Positions 24,691-37,579 are shown, counted from the first letter of the stretch. The stretch is 64,000 nt of DNA from a bacterium YEK0313 (GCA_000751295.2 CCMO02000001.1:4244615-4308614), one strand, 5' to 3'. Notes: generated by a model from the letters alone, not told the origin. Made by a program: numbers and translations.

Positions 24691-25911
24691 ATGTCGAAGA
24701 TCAAGGTTACGGGAACTGTCGCCGAACTCGACGGCGACGAGATGACCCGCATCATCTGGGATCTGATCAAGAAGAAGCTCATCCATCCCTATCTGGATGT
24801 GAACCTGGAATATTACGACCTGAGCGTCGAGCATCGCGACGCGACCAACGACCAGGTCACCATCGACGCGGCCAATGCGATCAAGAAGCACGGCGTCGGC
24901 GTGAAATGCGCCACCATCACGCCCGACGAAGCGCGCGTGAAGGAATTCAACCTGAAGGAAATGTGGAAGTCGCCGAACGGCACGATCCGCAACATCCTCG
25001 GCGGCGTCATCTTCCGCGAGCCGATCATCTGCAAGAACGTGCCGCGCCTGGTGCCGGGCTGGACCCAGCCGATCGTCGTTGGCCGTCACGCCTTCGGCGA
25101 CCAGTACCGCGCCACCGACTTCAAGTTCCCCGGCAAGGGCACGCTGACCATCAAGTTCGTCGGCGAGGACGGCAAGGTGATCGAGAAGGAGGTGTTCAAG
25201 TCGCCCGGCGCCGGTGTCGCGCTGGCCATGTACAACCTCGACGAATCGATCAAGGACTTCGCCCGGGCTTCGTTCAACTACGGCCTGCAGCGCAACTTCC
25301 CGGTCTATCTGTCGACCAAGAACACCATCCTCAAGCAGTATGACGGGCGCTTCAAGGACATCTTCCAGGAGATCTTCGACGCCGAGTTCAAGGCCGAGTT
25401 CGACAAGCGCAAGCTGACCTACGAGCACCGGCTGATCGACGACATGGTGGCGGCCGCGCTGAAGTGGTCCGGCGGCTATGTCTGGGCCTGCAAGAACTAT
25501 GACGGCGACGTGCAGTCCGACATCGTGGCCCAGGGCTTCGGCTCGCTCGGCCTGATGACCTCGGTGCTGCTGACCCCGGACGGCAAGACCGTCGAGGCCG
25601 AGGCCGCCCATGGCACGGTGACCCGCCACTACCGCGAGCACCAGAAGGGCAAGGAGACCTCGACCAACTCGATCGCCTCGATCTTCGCCTGGACCCGCGG
25701 CCTCGCCCATCGCGCCAAGCTCGACGACAATGCCGAGCTGAAGCGCTTCTCGGCGGAGCTGGAGAAGGTCTGCGTCGACACGGTCGAGGCCGGCGACATG
25801 ACCAAGGACCTGGCCCTGCTGGTCGGCGCCGACCAGAAGTGGCTTTCCACCACCGGCTTCCTCGACAAGGTCTCCGACAACCTGTCGAAGGCCATGGGCC
25901 AGTGGAACTGA
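24691..25911 (+). CDS. icd: NADP-dependent isocitrate dehydrogenase
   Basis: A TCA-cycle enzyme of 406 residues that decarboxylates isocitrate to 2-oxoglutarate with NADPH production. It belongs to the homodimeric eukaryote-like IDH class found in rhizobia: E-L-D-G-D-E-M-T-R-I-I-W at the N-terminus, S-P-N-G-T-I-R-N (substrate Ser/Arg), Y-D-G-D-V-Q-S-D-I (metal Asp) and A-A-H-G-T-V-T-R-H (NADP site). The ATG at 24691 is the conserved start; the longer open frame upstream is non-coding. The gene stands alone with a hairpin terminator downstream. Confidence 0.97.
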   Translation: MSKIKVTGTVAELDGDEMTRIIWDLIKKKLIHPYLDVNLEYYDLSVEHRDATNDQVTIDAANAIKKHGVGVKCATITPDEARVKEFNLKEMWKSPNGTIRNILGGVIFREPIICKNVPRLVPGWTQPIVVGRHAFGDQYRATDFKFPGKGTLTIKFVGEDGKVIEKEVFKSPGAGVALAMYNLDESIKDFARASFNYGLQRNFPVYLSTKNTILKQYDGRFKDIFQEIFDAEFKAEFDKRKLTYEHRLIDDMVAAALKWSGGYVWACKNYDGDVQSDIVAQGFGSLGLMTSVLLTPDGKTVEAEAAHGTVTRHYREHQKGKETSTNSIASIFAWTRGLAHRAKLDDNAELKRFSAELEKVCVDTVEAGDMTKDLALLVGADQKWLSTTGFLDKVSDNLSKAMGQWN

Positions 25912-25983
25912 GCGGCGCCTGAACGCCCCCTCGAAGGCCTTGCGCGGCGTGTCCGCGCGGGCCAGATGAGATCCATGCATCGG

Positions 25984-26016
25984 AGAGCCCGGCCCCATGC
26001 CGGGCTCTTCTCGTTT
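25984..26016 (+). terminator. Probable terminator of icd
   Basis: A perfect 10-bp GC-rich stem (25984-25993 with 25999-26008) with a five-base loop, followed by TCTCGTTT. The T-run is interrupted, so efficiency is uncertain. It lies 72 bp after the icd stop. Confidence 0.65.
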
Positions 26017-26038
26017 GGGACGGACGAAAGGCGAAGCC

Positions 26039-28087
26039 ATGGACGCGGTCGGCGGCGAGGATCCCTATCTCTGGCTGGAAGACATCGACGGCGAGCGGGC
26101 CACCGCCTGGGTCGATGCGGAGAGCGGCCGCACGCGGGACGCCTTCGCCGACCCGACCTTCGAGGCCGACCGGGCCGCGGCGCGCGCCATTCTCGACGCC
26201 CATGACAAGATCCCCTATGTGGCACGCCGGGGCGGCCATCTCTACAATCACTGGCAGGACGACCGGCATCCGCGCGGCCTCTGGCGCCGCACCACGCTCG
26301 ACAGCTTCCGCACATCCGCGCCCGACTGGGAGCTGCTGCTCGACATCGACGCGCTCGGCGCGGCCGAGGGCAAGGCCTGGGCCTTCGGCGGCGCGATCCT
26401 GTCGCCGGACCGCAGCCGCGCGCTCGTCCGCCTGTCGCCGAACGGTTCGGATGCGGTCGAGACGCGCGAATTCGACCTTGCCGCCGGACGTTTCGTCGCA
26501 GGCGGTTTCGTCATTCCGGCAGCGAAGGGCATGGCGGCCTGGCTCGGTGCCGACACGCTGCTCATCTCGGCCGCGCTCGGTGCGGAGAACACGACGCGCG
26601 CCGGTTATGGCCGCACCGTCCGGCGCTGGCGCCGGGGGACGCCGATCGACACGGCCGAAACCGTGTTCGAGGTCGGCGCCGACGATGTCGCCGCCTGGTT
26701 CCACGTCCAGCACCGGCCGGGCCGCGAGCACCAGGCCTTCTGGCGGGCGATCGATTTCACCCGGTCGGAAATCTTCCTCGAACCGCGCGGCAGGGCCCGC
26801 GTGAGACTCGACCTGCCCGAGGAGGTGAACGTCTCGATGGCCGGGCGGCATCTGCTGGTGCAGCCGAAGCAGGACTGGACGGTGGACGGCGCCAGCGTGC
26901 CCGCCGGCGCGCTGGCGGTCTTCGACCTCGACGCCTTCCTCGCCGGCTCGCGCCGGCATGTCCTCCTGTTCCGGCCGACACCGGAGCGCGCCCTCGCCTC
27001 CTGGGTCGAGACGCGCCAGGGCATCGTGCTCGACATTCTCGACCGGGTGCGCAGCCGGCTCGTGGTCATGAGCGAGCGGGACGGCGGCTGGACCGAGGCC
27101 GCCATTCCCGGCCTTGCCGACAATGCCGCCATTTCGGCCGCGGCCTTCGGCGGCGAGGACGATCCGGATCTCGGCACCGACGTTGTGCTCACCACCATGG
27201 CCTTCGACCGGCCGCCGACCCTCGCGCTCTGGGACGGCACCGGCGCGCCGGCCGTGCTGAAACAGGCCCCGCCTCGGTTCGACGCCGCGGGCATCGCGGT
27301 GAAGCAGATCGAGGCGACCGCCGCCGACGGCACCAGGATCCCCTATTTCCTGGTCGGGCGCGACCTCGATGCCGGTCCGCCCCGGCCGACCCTGCTCACC
27401 GGCTATGGCGGCTTCGAGATCCCGGTCACGCCGGCCTATCAGGCGCTCACCGGCAAGCTCTGGCTGGAGCGCGGCCATCTCCTGGCGGTCGCCAATATCC
27501 GCGGCGGCGGCGAGTTCGGCGCGGCCTGGCATCAGGCCGCGCGCCGCGCCACCAAACATGTCTCGCACGACGATTTCGCCAGCGTCGCCCGCCACCTCAG
27601 CGAAACCGGCGTGACGACGCCGGCCATGCTGGCGGCGCGCGGCGGCAGCAATGGCGGCCTGCTGGTCGGCAACATGCTCACCCGCTATCCGGAACTGTTC
27701 GGCGCGATCTGGTGCGAAGTGCCCCTGCTCGACATGGCCCGCTATACCAAGCTGCTCGCCGGCCAGAGCTGGATCGCCGAATATGGCGACCCGGACGATC
27801 CTGCCGAATGGGCCTTCATCCGGCGTTTCTCGCCCTATCATCTCATCGAAACCGGCAGAGCCTATCCGCCGGCCCTGATCACCACCAACCGCACCGACGA
27901 CCGCGTCCATCCCGGCCATGCCCGCAAGATGGCGGCCCGGCTGAAGGAGGCCGGCGCGCCGGTCTGGCTGCGCGAGACGGTCGCCGGCGGTCATGGCGGC
28001 GCGGTCGATTCCGAAACCATCGCCACCACCACCGCGCTCGGCTTCGCCTTCCTGCGCCACACGATCGCGGCCGGCCCCGGCAGCTGA
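26039..28087 (+). CDS. S9 family prolyl oligopeptidase
   Basis: A cytoplasmic serine peptidase of 682 residues that would cut short peptides after proline or basic residues. The N-terminus D-P-Y-L-W-L-E-D-I-D-G-E-R-A is the typical POP opening. A seven-bladed propeller region of weak conservation follows to about residue 440. The C-terminal hydrolase domain has the catalytic triad: Ser537 in R-G-G-S-N-G-G, Asp620 in R-T-D-D-R-V-H-P, and His652 in A-G-G-H-G-G. The start follows AAAGGCGAAG. It is a member of the group lacking a signal peptide, often annotated S9A. A GNAT gene follows 121 bp downstream. Confidence 0.93.
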   Translation: MDAVGGEDPYLWLEDIDGERATAWVDAESGRTRDAFADPTFEADRAAARAILDAHDKIPYVARRGGHLYNHWQDDRHPRGLWRRTTLDSFRTSAPDWELLLDIDALGAAEGKAWAFGGAILSPDRSRALVRLSPNGSDAVETREFDLAAGRFVAGGFVIPAAKGMAAWLGADTLLISAALGAENTTRAGYGRTVRRWRRGTPIDTAETVFEVGADDVAAWFHVQHRPGREHQAFWRAIDFTRSEIFLEPRGRARVRLDLPEEVNVSMAGRHLLVQPKQDWTVDGASVPAGALAVFDLDAFLAGSRRHVLLFRPTPERALASWVETRQGIVLDILDRVRSRLVVMSERDGGWTEAAIPGLADNAAISAAAFGGEDDPDLGTDVVLTTMAFDRPPTLALWDGTGAPAVLKQAPPRFDAAGIAVKQIEATAADGTRIPYFLVGRDLDAGPPRPTLLTGYGGFEIPVTPAYQALTGKLWLERGHLLAVANIRGGGEFGAAWHQAARRATKHVSHDDFASVARHLSETGVTTPAMLAARGGSNGGLLVGNMLTRYPELFGAIWCEVPLLDMARYTKLLAGQSWIAEYGDPDDPAEWAFIRRFSPYHLIETGRAYPPALITTNRTDDRVHPGHARKMAARLKEAGAPVWLRETVAGGHGGAVDSETIATTTALGFAFLRHTIAAGPGS

Positions 28088-28208
28088 TGCCAGCGGGCGG
28101 CGCTGGCGCCGGCCGGATCAGCCGGGCGCATCGGTCCGATCACTTTTCGGCAATGGACTGCCGCGTCCGGTCCGGGCATGGGTTCCTCTGCTGAAGGAGG
28201 AACTGCCC

Positions 28209-28652
28209 ATGCCCGTCACCATCCGGCCGCTGACCCCGGCCGACCGCGCCCAATGGGAGCCGCTGTGGCGCGGCTATCAGGTGTTCTACAAGACCGACAT
28301 CGCCCAGGCGACCACCGACGCCACCTGGCAGCGCTTTCACGACGCGAACGAGCCGATGCGCGCCTTCGGCGCTTTCGACGGCGAGCGCATGGTCGGCATC
28401 GTCCACACCATCCTGCACCGCTCGACCTGGACCATCGGCGACTATTGCTACCTGCAGGACCTGTTCGTCGACCCGACGGTGCGCGGCACCGGCGCCGGCC
28501 GGGCGTTGATCGAGGCGGTCTACGACTATGCGCGCGAACAAGGCGCGAGCCGCGTCCACTGGCTGACCCACGAGACCAATACGGTGGCCATGCAGCTCTA
28601 TGACCGCATCGCCGACAAGTCCGGCTTCATCCAGTATCGCAAGCTGCTCTGA
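28209..28652 (+). CDS. GNAT family N-acetyltransferase
   Basis: A protein of 147 residues with the GNAT fold: an N-terminal I-R-P-L-T-P-A-D strand-helix, L-Q-D-L-F-V-D-P-T-V-R-G-T-G-A-G-R-A-L-I (motif A, acetyl-CoA pyrophosphate loop R-G-x-G-x-G/A), and a C-terminal H-E-T-N-T-V-A-M-Q-L-Y-D segment. The start follows AAGGAGGAACTGCCC, a near-perfect ribosome site. The acceptor substrate is unknown. It is convergent with alaS. Confidence 0.92.
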   Translation: MPVTIRPLTPADRAQWEPLWRGYQVFYKTDIAQATTDATWQRFHDANEPMRAFGAFDGERMVGIVHTILHRSTWTIGDYCYLQDLFVDPTVRGTGAGRALIEAVYDYAREQGASRVHWLTHETNTVAMQLYDRIADKSGFIQYRKLL

Positions 28653-28660
28653 ACGGCGAA

Positions 28661-28680
28661 GGGCGGCCTCCCGGCCGCCC
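28661..28680. terminator. GC-rich hairpin between convergent GNAT and alaS genes
   Basis: A perfect 8-bp stem (28661-28668 with 28673-28680) and four-base loop lie directly between the two stop codons. No T-run is seen on either strand, so it is only a candidate bidirectional terminator. Confidence 0.4.
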
Positions 28681-28708
28681 CGCGCATCGCGATCACGCCA
28701 TGCCGTGG

Positions 28709-31363
<2,655 letters not shown>

Positions 31364-31564
31364 TGCCCGAACTTAACGGTTGGGACGGAATAGCGCCGTC
31401 CGATGTCGCATTGGCGGGTGTTTCTAGAGCATTTATGCCTGATATGGGAACCCGCTTTCACTCATGCCCGTGACGAGCCCGGACGCGCTCTGCCGCCAGG
31501 CCTTTCCCGGGCGAGACCGAAAGGTTCCGAAAAAACGCGGCCGAGGGTGAAAAGCCGCCCTGAA

Positions 31565-31598
31565 ATGACCAAGGCCGGGCGAACCCGGCCTTGGTCAT
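31565..31598 (-). terminator. Strong hairpin downstream of recA
   Basis: A perfect 15-bp stem (31565-31579 with 31584-31598) with a CGAA/TTCG tetraloop begins 23 bp after the recA stop. On the minus strand it is followed by only TTT after an A, so it is a strong hairpin with a weak T-run. The rest of the 258-bp recA-alaS gap (31364-31564) would hold the alaS promoter; no clear -35/-10 pair is visible. Confidence 0.75.
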
Positions 31599-31621
31599 CT
31601 CGAATCGCGCCTGACCTTCGA

Positions 31622-32701
<1,080 letters not shown>

Positions 32702-32783
32702 GGCGTGTGCTCCTTCGAGCGGCAAGGGGAACGTCGAGAATCTTCAGATGAATCGACCGTACACGGTTTGTTCTTAACAACAA

Positions 32784-32798
32784 GTTCTTTTTTTGTTC
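32784..32798 (-). promoter_or_regulatory. LexA (SOS) box of recA
   Basis: GTTC (32784-32787), seven T, and GTTC (32795-32798) form an exact alphaproteobacterial LexA site, GTTC-N7-GTTC. On the coding strand this reads GAAC, seven A, GAAC. A third GTTC at 32770-32773 lies ten bases away and does not fit the spacing. Downstream on the minus strand, TTGTTG and TACGGT about 16 bp apart could be the -35 and -10 elements. Confidence 0.88.
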
Positions 32799-32874
32799 TC
32801 TTCCATTTTTTGCCCCCGCCCGCACCGGAACGGCCATCGCCGTTCCGCTCCGGTAGCCGGCGGCGCGGCTCCGC

Positions 32875-33672
32875 CTAGGAATGGCCGCGATCGAGCCCGG
32901 CATCGACCTCGGCCGCCAGCGCGAAGAAGCGCCGCCGGACCTCGGGTGCGAAGGGATTGTCCCGCTCGATGGCGAGAAACACTTCCGGCGCGTCGTAGCG
33001 CACCATCTCGACGGCGCGCGCCACCAGGTCGAAGCTCGCCGTCGTCATCCGCGTCGGCAGCGGTTCCATGCGCACCAGCACCTTGGCGATCAGATGGGTC
33101 AGCCCCTGCACCATCGCCGCCTCGCGGTCATGGGCTTCGGGGGTCGTGACGATGACCTTGAGCCGGAGCGTCCGGCGCAGGAAGGCGGCGATGCGCAGGG
33201 CGCTGCGGCCGCGGATCGGACAGACCGCGATCTTCAGCCCGGCAATGCCGGCACGCGCGCTCTGCGGGCCGAACAGCGGGTGGGTGCCGACGATCTCGAC
33301 GTGATCGGGCAGGCCGCGCCGCATGATGTCGGCGGGGCCGAGCTTGACCGAACCGACATCCAGCACCACCGCCCCCGGCTTCAGGTGGGGAGCGATCGCG
33401 CCGACCACACGGGCCAGCCGGTCGACCGGCGTCGCCAGCACGACGATGTCGGCGGCGGAGACCGCGGCAAGGCTCGCCAATTGGATGCCGCCGGGGCCGG
33501 TCCCGGCGGCCTCCGGAAAGGCCGGATCGTAGCCGCTGAGCGGCAGGTGCGGTGCCAGATGCCGCACCATCAGCCGCCCGAAGGCGCCGAGCCCGACAAG
33601 GCCGACCGACGGCAATCCGCGCGCGGGCGCGCGGCGGTCCAAGAAATGAAGGTGATGGCTGGTGATGGTCAT
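32875..33672 (-). CDS. Prephenate/arogenate dehydrogenase family protein
   Basis: A protein of 265 residues with an N-terminal Rossmann motif V-G-L-V-G-L-G-A-F-G-R (residues 23-33). A segment G-T-H-P-L-F-G-P-Q-S-A (catalytic His in G-T-H-P-L/M-F-G-P) identifies the TyrA fold. The C-terminal helical dimer domain contains H-D-R-E-A-A-M-V-Q-G-L-T-H. These enzymes decarboxylate prephenate (or arogenate) oxidatively on the route to tyrosine. It is shorter than full TyrA and lacks an ACT or chorismate mutase domain. It lies 173 bp from recA on the same strand. Whether it is the main tyrosine enzyme of the cell cannot be told. Confidence 0.87.
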   Translation of the reverse strand: MTITSHHLHFLDRRAPARGLPSVGLVGLGAFGRLMVRHLAPHLPLSGYDPAFPEAAGTGPGGIQLASLAAVSAADIVVLATPVDRLARVVGAIAPHLKPGAVVLDVGSVKLGPADIMRRGLPDHVEIVGTHPLFGPQSARAGIAGLKIAVCPIRGRSALRIAAFLRRTLRLKVIVTTPEAHDREAAMVQGLTHLIAKVLVRMEPLPTRMTTASFDLVARAVEMVRYDAPEVFLAIERDNPFAPEVRRRFFALAAEVDAGLDRGHS

Positions 33673-33894
33673 GGCCGGGAAATCCTGCTGCTCCGGAGAG
33701 CCGCGCCGGCCTTGCGATATCGGGGATGAGGTCCAACCGCTGGCGACGCAGCGGTTGAAAGATGACGATACACCCCCCGCTATTGTGGCGGGGCGTAATA
33801 CAGGCCCGAGAGGGTCAGGATCGTCGTCATGGCCGCCGGTTTAGCCGGTCGGCCGGCGATGTCAAGGCGCCCGCCCCCGATCCTGTCCCGCGGG

Positions 33895-36234
33895 TCAGAG
33901 CCCGAGCATGAGCTTGGCCAGGATGTCGCGCTGGATCTCCGAGGTGCCGCCGAAGATCGTCCAGGCGCGACTGTTGAGGTGTTCGGGCACGACCGGCAGC
34001 ACATCCTCGGCGACCACCGGCTCTTGGTTGAGGGCATAGAGCGGCCGCACGGGCTCCACCGCCAGGGCGTCGAGGCCGATGACGTCGACGCCGAGCCGCG
34101 TCACCGCCTGTCGGATTTCGCTGATGCGGAGCTTGATCAGCGAGGAGGCCGCGCCTGGCTGCTCGCCCGCCTGCATGGCCGCGAGCAGGCGCAGCTCGGT
34201 CATTTCGAGCGCGTCGATATCGATGTCGATGCGCGCCGCCTCGCGCGCGATGTCCGGATCGTCGATGGCCCGGCCGCTTGTATCCGAACGGGCCAGCGCC
34301 AGCATCTGGTCGAGCCCCTGCCGGAGCTTCGCCGAGGCGATGCCCGAGCCGCGCTCGAACTCCAGGAGGTATTTGCCGTAGCTCCAGCCCTTGCCCTCCT
34401 CGCCGACCCGGTTGGCAACCGGCACGCGGACATCGTCGAAAAAGACCTGGTTGACCTCATGGTCGCCGCCGATGGTCAGGATCGGTCGGATCGAGATGCC
34501 CGGGCTCTTCATGTCGATGAGCAGGAAGCTGATGCCGTCCTGCGGGCGCGCGCCGGTCTCGGTACGCACCAGCGCGAACATGCGGTTGGCGTGGTGGGCG
34601 TGGGTGGTCCAGATCTTGGTGCCGTTGACCACATAGGTGTCGCCCTCGCGCACCGCCCGCGTCCTCAGCGAGGCGAGATCCGAGCCCGAGCCCGGCTCGG
34701 AATAGCCCTGGCACCAATAGTCCTCGCCGGACAGGATGCGCGGCAGGTAGTGGCTCTTCTGCTCGGGCGTGCCGAAGCCGATGATCACCGGCCCGACCAT
34801 CTTCACGCCCATCGGCGAGATGGAGGGCACGCCGGCGCGCGCGCATTCGGTCTCGAAGATCCAGCGCTGCATCGGCGTCCAGCCGGTGCCGCCATGTTCC
34901 CTGGGCCAGCCCGGCGCCACCCAGCCCTTGGCGTTGAGCGCCTTCTGCCAGGGCGCGACGATCTGCGGATCGGAAAAGACCGAGGGCGTCAGCGCCTGCG
35001 CCCGGCGGATCTCCGGCGTCAGATGGGCGGCGATGAAGGCGCGGACCTCCGCCTCGAAGGCCTTGTCCTCGGCGGTCAGGTCCAGGCCGCCGGCAGTGCC
35101 GCCGCCGAGCCTCAGATGGCGGCGGTGATGATGATTGCTGCTGCCGAACAGCGTCTCGAAGGCCAGCAGCCGCTTGAAATAGGCGCCGATATCGAGCTCT
35201 TCGGTCACCCCCATGGCGCCGTGCAGCTGCACCGCCTGCTCGGCGACGAAGCGCGCGCCGACGCCGATCTTGGCCTTGGCGCCACAGGCCGCCCGGGCCC
35301 GCTCCGTGGGCGTCGAGGCGGCTTTCAGCGCGGCCCGCAGGGCCATCGAGCGCGCCTCGTCGCAATGCACCGCCATGTCGACCAGCCGGTGCCGGACGAC
35401 CTGGTTGGCGGCGAGCGGCCGACCGAACTGCTGGCGCACCTTGGTATAGTCCAGCGTCCGGTCGAGCACCGCCTGCATCATGCCGACCGCCTCGGCCGAA
35501 AGCGCGGCGAGCGCCCGGTCGACCACCGCCTCGACCGCAGCCAGCGCGTCGCCCTCGCCCGTGCCGAGCCGGGCCGCGGCCGGCAGGCGGACATCGCGAA
35601 GGGTGAGGACCGCGGCGCTGCCGCCGCCGAGCCGCGGATGGTGGCGCAGCGCAAGGCCCGCTGCATCCGGCTCGACCAGGAACAGCGCGAGCGGACCAGG
35701 GGGGCCGCCGCCGGCCACCGTGCGGGCCGAGACGATGAGCAGATCGGCGGCATCGGCATCGAGCACCGCGATCTTCTCGCCATCGAGGCGCCAGCCCTCG
35801 CCAAGGCCCTGCGCCGTCGCGGCGACCTCGGCCAGGTCGAAGCGCGCCGCCCTTTCGGAATGGGCGAAGGCAAGGCGCAGCGTGCCCTCCGCGACACGCG
35901 GCAGCAGCGCCTTTTTCTGCGCCTCGCTGCCATGTTCGGCAATGAGGCCGGCGCCGAGCACGACGGTCGCGAGATAGGGCTGGCAGACCAGCCCGCGGCC
36001 GAACGCCTCCATCAGGATGCCGACCTCGACGGCGCCGCCGCCGAGGCCGCCATGGGCGGGGTCGATGGGCAGGGCGAGCCAGCCGAGATCAGCGAAATGC
36101 CGCCAGGCCTCCGGGTCGAAGGCCGGCGATGCCGCGCCGTCGCCGCGGCCACGGCCGGCATCATGGCGGTCGCTGATGAAACGGGCGGCGCTCTCGGCGA
36201 GCAGGCGCTGCTCTTCGGTCCTCGTCAGGTCCAT
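33895..36234 (-). CDS. Double-domain acyl-CoA dehydrogenase (two ACAD units in one chain)
   Basis: A protein of 779 residues with two complete acyl-CoA dehydrogenase folds in tandem. Unit 1 (about 1-365) begins M-D-L-T-R-T-E-E-Q-R-L-L and has Q-L-H-G-A-M-G-V-T-E-E-L. Unit 2 (about 390-779) has Y-S-E-P-G-S-G-S-D-L-A-S-L and ends G-G-T-S-E-I-Q-R-D-I-L-A-K. A His/Gly-rich linker joins them near residue 370. Single-chain versions of the heteromeric FadE pairs, such as mycobacterial FadE34, act on bulky or steroid-like acyl-CoAs. The ATG at 36234 is the sensible start; upstream sequence is not protein-like. No other beta-oxidation gene is adjacent. Confidence 0.9.
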   Translation of the reverse strand: MDLTRTEEQRLLAESAARFISDRHDAGRGRGDGAASPAFDPEAWRHFADLGWLALPIDPAHGGLGGGAVEVGILMEAFGRGLVCQPYLATVVLGAGLIAEHGSEAQKKALLPRVAEGTLRLAFAHSERAARFDLAEVAATAQGLGEGWRLDGEKIAVLDADAADLLIVSARTVAGGGPPGPLALFLVEPDAAGLALRHHPRLGGGSAAVLTLRDVRLPAAARLGTGEGDALAAVEAVVDRALAALSAEAVGMMQAVLDRTLDYTKVRQQFGRPLAANQVVRHRLVDMAVHCDEARSMALRAALKAASTPTERARAACGAKAKIGVGARFVAEQAVQLHGAMGVTEELDIGAYFKRLLAFETLFGSSNHHHRRHLRLGGGTAGGLDLTAEDKAFEAEVRAFIAAHLTPEIRRAQALTPSVFSDPQIVAPWQKALNAKGWVAPGWPREHGGTGWTPMQRWIFETECARAGVPSISPMGVKMVGPVIIGFGTPEQKSHYLPRILSGEDYWCQGYSEPGSGSDLASLRTRAVREGDTYVVNGTKIWTTHAHHANRMFALVRTETGARPQDGISFLLIDMKSPGISIRPILTIGGDHEVNQVFFDDVRVPVANRVGEEGKGWSYGKYLLEFERGSGIASAKLRQGLDQMLALARSDTSGRAIDDPDIAREAARIDIDIDALEMTELRLLAAMQAGEQPGAASSLIKLRISEIRQAVTRLGVDVIGLDALAVEPVRPLYALNQEPVVAEDVLPVVPEHLNSRAWTIFGGTSEIQRDILAKLMLGL

Positions 36235-36595
36235 CGGTCCCCCTGGTCGCCATTGTCGGGCTGGCGCGAGCGAGTTTGCCAGAGGGGCCCCCGGCGACAA
36301 GCGCCTTTGTCGGCCTGCGCCATCCGCCGTGCGGCGGAGGCCGGCAAGGCTCGCTCGGCGCGCGGGGCCGGCCTCCGGCCGGCGGGAAATGGGGGCAGCC
36401 CTGCGCGGAAGCCGGGACACGGCGACGTCCTTGGCCGCACCGCGGCCGAAGCGCAAAAATTGTCGCAATATCAAAGAATTATACGGAAGCCTGGATTCGA
36501 AGCGGGAGGGTACCGGCAGCACCGGCCCCGGCCCGGCATGGGCGACGCGCGCGATCCGCGCCTTTACGCGCGGCCGCGCGCCTGCCATTGAGCCC
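36235..36595. other. 361-bp divergent intergenic region
   Basis: It separates the acyl-CoA dehydrogenase (minus) from the EamA transporter (plus) and carries no supported gene. Most is GC-rich, but a short AT-rich island at about 36455-36485 (AAAAATTGTCGCAATATC and TTATAC) is the likeliest promoter region for the EamA gene. No operator-like repeat stands out. Confidence 0.45.
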
Positions 36596-37549
36596 ATGGG
36601 CAGGGTGGCGCGCGGGCGCCGGCGGGCAGAGGCACAACGGGCGGTGACCGCGAGCGTGGCACAGGAACGGGCGAACCGCTCGGCAATCGTCGCGGTCGGC
36701 CTCGCGCTGATGGCGAGCCTGCTCTACACGTTCGGCTATTCGCTCTCGAAAGCCCTGGTCAGCACCTACGGGCTGAGCGCGCTGCAGGTGACCTTCCTGC
36801 GCTGCGCGCTGGTGCTGACGGCGAGCCTTGCCCTGATGCCCTGGCCGTCGAGCGGCATCACGCTCGCCCGGCTCATCCGGCCGCCGCGCGCGCTCGAGCA
36901 ACGGATCGCCGCCGTCTTCCTCGTCCTGTCCAACGCGCTCGCCGTGCTCGGCTACAGCCTCCTGCCCGTCACCGCGGCCTCGGCGCTCGGCTTCACCGCG
37001 CCGCTCCTGCTCACCGCCCTCGGCGGCCTCATCCTGCGCGAGACGATATCGGTCGGCCGCTGGCTCGGCGCGGCCATCGGCTTCGTCGGCATGCTGCTCA
37101 TCGTACGGCCGGACGCGAGCCCGGCCACGGCCGGCATCCTCGCCTCGCTCGGCGCGGCAGTCTCCTACGCGCTCTATCAGATCCTGGTACGTCGGCTGCG
37201 CGACGTCGCCAACAGCCTCGATACGGTGGTCCAGGTCGCGGTGGTCGGCGTCGTCCTGCTGTCCGGCGCCATGATCTGGTTCTGGCACGCCCTGACGCTC
37301 GAGGCCTTCGGCGTCGTCGTGATGTTCACGGTGGTCCAGACCGCCGCCCTCTTCTGCATCGCCGGCGCGCTCCGGCGCGGCGAAGCCTCACGCCTCGCCC
37401 CCTGGCAGTTCTCCGGCCTGATCTGGGCCATGGCGATGGACGCCGTCATGTTCGGCAGCCACCCCTCCCTGCTTTCGCTGGGCGGCGGGGCGCTGATCAT
37501 TCTCGGCGGCCTGATGGCGCAGGGCTGGCTCGGCCGCCGGGCGCGCTGA
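36596..37549 (+). CDS. EamA/DMT family transporter
   Basis: An inner-membrane protein of 317 residues with about ten hydrophobic segments in two EamA repeats. The first runs from about residue 25 to 160 (S-L-L-Y-T-F-G-Y-S-L-S-K-A-L-V; P-L-L-L-T-A-L-G-G-L-I-L-R-E), the second from 165 to 310. Members export amino acids, nucleosides or other metabolites. The ATG at 36596 gives a 25-residue basic, Ala-rich N-terminus; GTG starts slightly inside are possible. It is convergent with the LysR gene. The substrate is unknown. Confidence 0.85.
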   Translation: MGRVARGRRRAEAQRAVTASVAQERANRSAIVAVGLALMASLLYTFGYSLSKALVSTYGLSALQVTFLRCALVLTASLALMPWPSSGITLARLIRPPRALEQRIAAVFLVLSNALAVLGYSLLPVTAASALGFTAPLLLTALGGLILRETISVGRWLGAAIGFVGMLLIVRPDASPATAGILASLGAAVSYALYQILVRRLRDVANSLDTVVQVAVVGVVLLSGAMIWFWHALTLEAFGVVVMFTVVQTAALFCIAGALRRGEASRLAPWQFSGLIWAMAMDAVMFGSHPSLLSLGGGALIILGGLMAQGWLGRRAR

Positions 37550-37579
37550 AACAGCACGGCAGCGCGCTGGCCGGCCGGC

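Noticed and set aside
25388..28060. Minus-strand open frame (890 codons) over icd and the S9 peptidase.
   Set aside because: It spans two unrelated genes on the other strand and has no protein-like composition.
33895..36234. Possibility that the double acyl-CoA dehydrogenase is two genes merged by error.
   Set aside because: The frame is continuous through a linker with normal codon use, and single-chain double enzymes are known.
33829..36591. Plus-strand open frame (920 codons) antisense to the acyl-CoA dehydrogenase.
   Set aside because: No recognisable motifs; the opposite strand has a fully conserved protein.
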